The translations under genes were made by a program, and so were the position numbers. This document shows, piece after piece, positions 57,721 through 64,000 of a DNA stretch of 64,000 nucleotides. Below the pieces are notes generated by a model. The model was not told where the DNA came from, did no database searches, and was given only the letters and a program-made list of their open reading frames with translations. The first letter of the stretch is position 1. Every line of letters starts with the position of its first letter. Source of the stretch: Epiperipatus broadwayi. Taxonomy: Eukaryota > Onychophora > Udeonychophora > Euonychophora > Peripatidae. The stretch lies in the NCBI GenBank assembly GCA_028023455.1, contig JAQFVV010000569.1:186001-250000 (forward strand). The letters run 5' to 3'.

Positions 57721-57959
57721 ATTATAAGCTTGAATACTGCCTAGCATATCTTCATGTGTTGAGTAAAAACCCAACCACTGTTAGAATAGAAAATTCCCAG
57801 ATACCCAAGTATGCAAGAGAAATTTTAATGAATGTAACATATGAAAAGGGTGAAAACAACCCAAGGAATCTGCAGTACTGGCGAGAGAACTTTCCACCAT
57901 ATGCAAAAATTATCTGAAAAGTAAAAGAAAAATAAATACATAAGGAGTAGGCAAAGAAA

Positions 57960-58890
57960 TAGAGAGGGTTGATATAGGGTGAGATATGGTGTCCTACAGG
58001 GAAAAGTAGATAGAGACATTGGGTCATGGGAAATGCTGCTTCCTCCAAAACTTAGAGACCAGATAATAAGTCACATACATAATGCAATTGGGCACTACAG
58101 GCCATGCAAAACAGAAAAGGCTTTAAAATGCAGTTTTACTAGTATGTCCAAGCATATCTGGTTAGGAAAATAAAAAAGGAGGGAAACTATAAGAGTTTTA
58201 TCCAGAGTGCAATTTCCAAGGGCCAGGAAACCCCCTACAGTCATTTCATATCATGGCACAGCTTTTCATTCCTCAGCTTGGAGGGTATGTGTAGAAAAAT
58301 GATGGATCTAGCACATATTGACATCGATGTGGAACCCCAATCAACCCATCTGAGCAAGTAATGAGGGAACTCTGAAGGCTATATAGATAGGTTCTAATCG
58401 TAGGGTATGGGTGAATCAGACTGAAAATATCCTAAAACACAATGAATCAGACTGAAAATATCCTAAAACACATAAAACAACACTATAAATAAATCTGTGG
58501 AACTCCCTCCCACTAGAATTCACGAGAAAATGTCCAAAAACTTTTGTAGTACCTCTGCCTGGAGATGGGGAAAATGTAAGCCCTGATGTTGACCAAGAAA
58601 GAGCTAGAATAAGGTTAAATAAAACAGCTTCCTGCCAGAATGCATGTTACCATGCTCCACACCCATTTAAAGTTGGCAATTTGGTATGGGTGAAAACAAT
58701 ACAGCATAGCAATAAACCCCATAGCAAATACCATAAGTTCTTTCCATTATATAAAGGTCCTTTCAAAATAAAACTTCAGCAAGGCCATAATGCATTCCTC
58801 CTGAAAGTAAAAAATAAAGCCATAGGCACTTATAAGACAAACAGTTTAAAACCTTGTAAGATTTCATGTAAAACCACAGACCCTACTTAG
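57960..58890 (+). pseudogene. Integrase remnant of the second Gypsy-type element
   Basis: The N-terminal zinc-binding part is visible as ISHIHNAIGHYRPCKTEKAL (58063-58122; His-x-x-x-x-His type). The two catalytic aspartate blocks are not recognisable in 58180-58330. NPSEQVMREL near 58342-58372 matches the block holding the third catalytic residue (Glu). A 31-bp duplication at 58412-58473 breaks the frame. The C-terminal DNA-binding part is a 69-codon ORF at 58681-58890 (KFFPLYKGPFKIKLQQGH, LKVKNKAIGTYKTNSLKP), the GPF/Y module. No chromodomain follows. Confidence 0.7.
58412..58473. repeat. 31-bp tandem duplication in integrase
   Basis: TGAATCAGACTGAAAATATC plus CTAAAACACAA occurs twice in a row with no differences. 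Confidence 0.95.
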
Positions 58891-59700
58891 GGATCTGAAA
58901 TGCTTAAAATCATAGGTATAATCATATAATCATTAGTTTAGTATAGTCATTAAAATATAGTTATTGTACTAATATAGAATGGATACGTTCTCATTATATA
59001 GGGATATAATAAGATAGGACAGAGTTTGTTTTTCTAAAGTAAACATTTTTGTTATTTCTTAAAAAATTTGGTAAAACTTGAAATAAGGTTTTCTATACAA
59101 TTTCTTAAGAATTCTATTAGAATTCGAAGTAAAGGCATCCAACTATAAAAATTAATAAGATCTGTCTATCCTACTGCTTTACCTACTATATACTATAGTA
59201 GTATTTCTATATCTGTAACTATCACCAAATCCTCATATATCATGCTAATATTGTACTAAAATCAGGCTAATTTTAAACCTAAATGTATTAGTTATGTATG
59301 TGTGCATATATCTTAACATACAGTAAAAAAACATATGTATGTATATAATATTCAATAATTACACATATATATTTCTAGTAATTAAATAAATGGAAAATGC
59401 TTTGTGTGTGTAACGAAAGACTACATATATACAGGAAAGAATAATGTTAATAGAAGCAAAACATTAGAAATTTTTTCATTTGGAATATTTATTCTAAAAT
59501 TAACATTTGAAATTATTATATATTTCTGCATATATCGCTAAATTATATGATCAAGGTACATATATAACAAAATGTTTTTCATCTTTGGATTTGTTTTTTA
59601 AAAAAATGACTTCATAAAATTTAATCTTTCTCACCGTATTATGACCTAGTTACAAATTAAGAGTGAAAATAGATTTTAAAATAAAAGTATGAATAAATTA
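58891..59700. other. AT-rich DNA after the Gypsy-type element
   Basis: It does not match the sequence before the primer-like site, so no 3' LTR is supported. No coding signal. Confidence 0.4.
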
Positions 59701-60190
59701 ACATGGTTGACCAAAGGAAAAACCATGGTTGACCCAAAGTAAAACCCACCTGCAGAAAAATCAATCACAGTGGGATTCCATGATTTCTTAGAATGCAGCA
59801 AGAAAAAGGGAAAAACAAATCTAAAACTACTATGACAGGGGAGAGGGGGTAAGCTGATATATAGCCATCTTTAATTTATTCAGACATTCACTTAAGTCAC
59901 TTTGTTGACAAAGTATTTTTTTAAAATTGCTGATGGTGATGAAGTCAGGGTAGAAGGCAACTTTCCTTGTTTTCTCAACCCTAAGAAGATCTACCAGATG
60001 CAGAAAGCAGTGTAGTAAGAGCTGATACCAACTAAAAGAATCCCATAACATGAAGCTGATTTTCCAGCAGAAAGAAGATAGTGGCAACAAACTTCCTCAA
60101 CTTAAAGTTAACTTTTCAACTAAAATTTGTCACTTCCTAAAGCTAGCTAAATCTATTAACTATGGCCAAATTAATAATGTATTTTAAACC
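59701..60190. other. GC-richer block with 23-bp duplication, no recognised gene
   Basis: CATGGTTGACC(C)AAAG-AAAACC occurs twice at about 59702-59747. An 86-codon minus-strand ORF (59830-60090) has an N-terminal hydrophobic part (FMLWDSFSWYQLLLHCFLHL) but no known domain. A mobile-element remnant is possible. Confidence 0.3.
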
Positions 60191-60242
60191 CACCAGTTAA
60201 ATATAATTTTATTTTCTTTACTTTAATCATAAAATCTTGCCT

Positions 60243-60350
60243 GATTTACTGATTTGATTTATTTATTAATTTATTGATTTTCTTACTGAATTTACTTACT
60301 GATTTATTTGTTGGTTTGCTGATTTATTTCTGATTGATTTAGTTTCAATG
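60243..60350. repeat. Degenerate CTGATTTATT-type minisatellite
   Basis: Irregular repeats of (C)TGATTTATT / TGAATTTACTTA words about 10-20 bases apart. Confidence 0.6.
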
Positions 60351-60638
60351 TATTTATCTTATTCTGAGTGATTAAAGTTTATTTAATTTTAACGTGCTTT
60401 AATCAATTGATTTTAAATGATTTATCATAACTTTTATTACATATAATTCTAAATGTTTTATTTTAAAATGATAATTAAGTTTGTAAGTTATTATACATAT
60501 TTTAGCTTAATGATAATATTTGCTTTTATTACAAATTCTCATAAATTACTTACATATATTCTAAACTGAATCAATCAAATCTAAATTAATTTCGTTTCAA
60601 TTTCCTTTTTAAACTAATATAAAATAAAGCCAAATTTC

Positions 60639-60660
60639 AGATTTCACTTACGTGAAATCT
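60639..60660. repeat. Perfect 9-bp stem at the left edge of family B copy 2
   Basis: AGATTTCAC - TTAC - GTGAAATCT ends two bases before the point where similarity to 35672 begins. It is absent at the other copy, so it is host sequence or a part lost from copy 1. Confidence 0.9.
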
Positions 60661-61816
60661 TATCTTTAAACTTATATTTCTCTGAGTTAAGTTTATGTCA
60701 TGTTTTATTTTATTTCAATTATGAATTTGTTTATGTTATATTTATTCAAAATGGAGCCTTACTCTTCATTAAATGAATAGTGAGGAGCAATTAGATATTC
60801 TCATGCATATATAGGTAATTTCACATTTATTAATATGCAAACAAAACTTCTTTTTGAAATAGATAAAATGTCTTATTTAAGATATAATTAAAAGCTTGCA
60901 GCTAATCTTAGATAGATTTGCTTTAAATGTGATATTGAACTAATATTTAGCTGAAGTCATAAAGTACAGCATAATGCTATAACTTTATATCATAATTGTC
61001 CATAATATGCTGTAGTTCTTCCTAGAATTATATAAATGCCTATATAGATAGCTTTATAAATTAGATTCATAAGCTTTCCTTAATAGCATAATTATAGATG
61101 CTATATAATGAACTGATCTACAGTAGTTTCATGAAGGAACCTATTGTTTAGCATCTTAATTTTATTGTATATGATGTAGTCAGTGGTGTGAATGTGTCCT
61201 TAAGAAATGCTATGGTAAATACACTTGTTGCTGTATGTATCATTTTTGGATTGGCATATGTGTAAAGGCTACCCCAATAATCTCAGTTTGGACAACTACA
61301 TTCTTTAGATGGAGGTTGGGTAAGCATCACCCCAGTCTGCATACATAGGAACTGGAGCATGAGGATCCAACCAATTAAAATAGTTATTCAATCACCCAGA
61401 TAAGAAGGTCTCTTGTTTCACAGCAATGAGTACAGTGAAAAGGGAATCGGTACTTGGTACAAATCCCATGAAAAAGCACACATTCGAGATGCAGGGACTC
61501 AGATTGTATATTTTCAATAAGCCTTGGTATCTGAAGTTGGACTGCCAATTATCAGTTCATCCCACCACATAATTGTATCTTTCAGCTTTGATCTGAACTT
61601 GAATCGAATTTCATAGACATATAAGCTATGTAGAGAATATATTAATTATTCGTGCTTAATACAATGTTCTTCATAAATGTTAATCACTTCTCCTAGCTCT
61701 AAAGCAAATCTAGATCCTGATATATAGCAAAAACTAGGCATAGATCATCAGGAGCAAATTAAACTAAAGTAATATTAAGGCTCATAAAAACTGTAACCTA
61801 AAATGTATAAATCTTC

Positions 61817-62043
61817 ATCACCTGCGAGTGATAGACATATATATAGCGAAGTAAATTAAATTATTTGTAACAGGAAAACTATAATCACCTGTGTGTGAGT
61901 GGAAACACTATATATATGTAAAGCATAAATGCTTATATCCAAAATCATCATCGGCGAGAGATATACATATATATGACAATTACAATAAATTAAGTAATTT
62001 ATAACCAGAACATTAATATCACCTGCAAGTGATTTCAAGTGTA

Positions 62044-62081
<38 letters not shown>

Positions 62082-62200
62082 AAACCAAAACTACATGTAA
62101 CTTGGTAAACAATAAATGATTATATTCCAAAGTATCACCTGCATGTGAACCAAAACTTAAATATTAAATTGTATCCCTAACTTAATCATCTGTGAGTAAG
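61817..62200. repeat. Spaced near-palindromes ATCACCTG....GTGAT, copy 2
   Basis: ATCACCTGCGAGTGAT (61817), ATCACCTGTGTGTGAGT (61884), a decayed ATCATCGGCGAGAGAT (about 61947), ATCACCTGCAAGTGAT (62018), ATCACCTGCATGTGA (62133) and ATCATCTGTGAGT (62184). Spacings agree with copy 1 except where copy 1 has its 35-bp duplication and copy 2 an expanded TA/TG tract. Confidence 0.8.
62042..62081. repeat. (TA)n(TG)n microsatellite
   Basis: An expansion inside family B copy 2; copy 1 has a plain short (TA)n at the same place. Confidence 0.95.
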
Positions 62201-62432
62201 ACAATGCCTATAATCATTGCAATTATTATTTCATTTATTATTTTTCTTATTTGTGTTTCATTAAATTAATTTTTAATTCAACTTCTGCTTAGTGTCTCAG
62301 TAATGCCCATTGTTAAGTCATTATTGATTAGTTAATTATCAGTTAAAAATCACAATCCATATTTAATAATTATGTTCCAAGCCACACATCATTTATATAC
62401 TGTTCAAAATGTTAGTTTCCAATAGTCTTGTA

Positions 62433-62700
62433 ATTTATTGATGTGCTACTGCCGGCACGTGATGAGAGAAAATACTGCTGTGGCCTCATAAATGCCATGC
62501 ATAAGGTAGTAAATCTTGGAGTGTTAGTAAAGGAACTGGGGCTATATCAGACACGTGGTCATCACCACCTTATTCTGATCAGCCTTGGGATGATTTACTA
62601 AAACACTGGATTTTGTTACACGAATGTACATATTTGACCATTACATTATCTATAAATCCATTTTAATGTATACAAGATATAATATCATTTTCTTATAACT
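62433..62700. other. GC-richer non-coding patch with weak inverted similarity
   Basis: GTAGTAAATCTTGGAGTGTTAGTAA (62503-62527, given here only as the region) is loosely complementary to TTACTAAAACACTGGATTTTGTTAC at about 62592-62616. That suggests a decayed stem of about 110 bases. CACGTG-type words occur (GGCACGTGATG, ACACGTGGTC). Not assignable. Confidence 0.25.
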
Positions 62701-64000
62701 TTATATGGGGTGCAAATTTCTGTAATTGATCAGTGCCAGGTTGGCTGCACAATTTGTAATTGAATAGGTAGATGACCTATATATTTTACACATCATTTTA
62801 TTACTAACATAAAAATAATAATAATTAAATAACCCTTATTATTTCCACTAAAGTTACAGTGCCATTTTAAAGAGGATGAAAGTGAGATTATATTCTTCAT
62901 TTATTGTAACTAAGGTTTGGGAATTATTTGTAACAAATCAGATATGGTTAAACCATGATAAAAGGAGTCTGTTTAATTATGCCCTTTCAATTGCAGCATC
63001 GTTATATAATAGAATAAACATATGTGTAGGCTAAATTCCATTAAGCCCAAATCATTTAAGTATCATTCATAATAGATTGAAAATGTGCAATAAAATAATA
63101 ACTCTTATACAGCCTGAATAAAATATAGCTCAGTTGATGGTCACCTTATGTAACAGAATGAAAATGTTTCCTGAAGTTGGACCCAATTTATAACTGATTA
63201 AAATGTAAATGCAATAAAATAATAGTAGTTTTGCTATACCCATAAATAGTATTATTATTCATAACTGAATGACTATAACATACCAACCTAAATAAATACC
63301 AATGAATAACAAATTGTGTAATATTTAATATATTTCTTTATATATTCACATATCAGTTCATGAACTATAATAAAGCAAAACAGTGATGATATCTTTATTA
63401 TAACATCATGATTCAAATAGCATTTAAAATAAAGAGAAAACAAACAAGTTCATCTCTTCAGATACCTTGAATACAATACTTAGTTAATATAAATTAAAGT
63501 AATGCTCTTAAATTAAAGATCACTGTCTCAAAACAATAACATATGTTTAAGATATGTTTTATTTATAATCAAAGGAAAATAATAATTTATCATTAAAAAG
63601 CTATGCTGTAATATACACAACTAATCATGTTGCTTATAAAAATATAAACTTATATTAAAATTGAAAAATGTTCATACCTAACTAAAATAATTTATTAATA
63701 ATTAAAATAACAGCTTGAATATGTCTTATAAATTCGCACTGTTCATAATATATGAATTGATTAATGATCTAATAATTAATTTTAAATGCTATTTGAATAA
63801 ATTAATAAATCATACTAACTCATCTATGTTATATTTTTATATTAATTTTCTATTACTAATCATACTATTTATAATAAGATAAATGACAATAAAATAATAA
63901 ACAATAAATTATACTAACTAACCCATGCTATACTATTATATTAACTGTACTCTTGAGTATTAAGCTAGTTATAATAAAAGGAAATGCTTAATACTGATAT
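62701..64000. other. AT-rich non-coding DNA to the window end
   Basis: Nothing recognisable on either strand; no ORF of note. Confidence 0.4.

Larger units (their letters stand above)
53515..58890 (+). mobile_element. Second Ty3/Gypsy-type LTR retrotransposon, heavily decayed
   Basis: Coding remnants occur on one strand in the Ty3/Gypsy order gag, protease, RT, RNase H, integrase. A primer-site-like TTGTTGTCAGAGGGAG at about 53576-53591 resembles TGGTGTCAGAAG-type sites (tRNA-Leu). A TGAATAAACTG polyadenylation-type word lies 25 bases before it, so a 5' LTR probably ends near 53575. No matching 3' LTR was found after 58890; it is deleted or too diverged to see. The region is richer in G+C than its flanks, suggesting later arrival. 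Confidence 0.75.
60662..62432. mobile_element. Family B repeat, copy 2 (uninterrupted)
   Basis: Collinear with 35672-36847 plus 40041-40654. Both start TCTTTAAACTTATATTTC and end AGCCACACATCAT then GTTTCC(C/A)ATAGT(T/C)TTGT. The two copies look roughly 85-90% identical by eye. No coding content. It preserves the empty site of the 3.2-kb insertion (GAGTGATAGACATATATATAGCGAAG at about 61826-61851). Confidence 0.8.

Noticed and set aside
60639-60660. Hairpin near the family B edge as a Helitron 3' end
   Set aside because: No CTRR terminus follows on either strand, and the other copy lacks the hairpin.
1-64000. CRISPR arrays, rRNA genes, intact tRNA genes, bacterial operons
   Set aside because: None seen. 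The tandem repeats lack the equal repeat/spacer pattern of CRISPR, and the tRNA-like sequences do not complete a cloverleaf.

Overview
This is a strongly AT-rich stretch of an animal nuclear genome. The long (TA)n and (ATT)n tracts, nested retroelements of several classes and the absence of operon-like coding all point that way. The mix of an RTE-type LINE, two Ty3/Gypsy-type elements, a Merlin-type DNA transposon and a divergent class A receptor fits an invertebrate. I cannot fix the phylum from the sequence. No intact protein-coding gene is visible. Everything recognisable as coding is a broken mobile-element protein or a broken receptor gene.

Layout, left to right. 1-8541: a probable Ty3/Gypsy-type element (LTR end and primer-binding-like site at 1-105, broken gag at 1140-2473, matching LTR tail at 8461-8541), split by a minus-strand RTE LINE at 3942-7040. 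8561-13893: a minus-strand LTR element with two 1.25-1.33 kb LTRs, a primer-binding-like site and a polypurine tract, but only a coiled-coil gag-like remnant and a 46-bp minisatellite inside. 14186-15102: an intronless seven-helix receptor pseudogene on the minus strand. 15103-30060: mostly AT-rich non-coding DNA with a tRNA-derived SINE-like copy, a 3 x 220-bp tandem array, microsatellites and a short RT-like fragment.

30060-35560: remnants of a LINE ORF1 with one CCHC knuckle (minus strand), a compound triplet tract, a second RT-like fragment and a coiled-coil remnant. 35672-40654: the first copy of a roughly 1.76-kb repeat (family B), split by a 3,193-bp insertion at a (TA)n tract. The second copy at 60662-62432 preserves the empty site. 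41492-41665: a perfect 76-bp-arm hairpin. 42750-46800: sequence with few recognisable repeats and several short unrecognised ORFs. 46802-47985: an LTR-like unit. 48601-50410: a broken Merlin-type transposon with long terminal inverted repeats. 52341-53260: a tandem pair of short repeats and a second SINE-like copy. 53439-58890: a heavily broken Ty3/Gypsy-type element with gag, protease, RT, RNase H and integrase remnants in order.

Two themes recur. First, (TA)n tracts abut TGTAAC / GTTACA-like element termini at many places, suggesting insertion into TA microsatellites or elements that carry them. Second, recent tandem duplications of 16 to 119 bp are scattered through unrelated elements. The most unusual structure is a spaced series of the near-palindrome ATCACCTGCAAGTGAT in the family B repeat: the outer ATCAC/GTGAT arms are kept while the six central bases vary.
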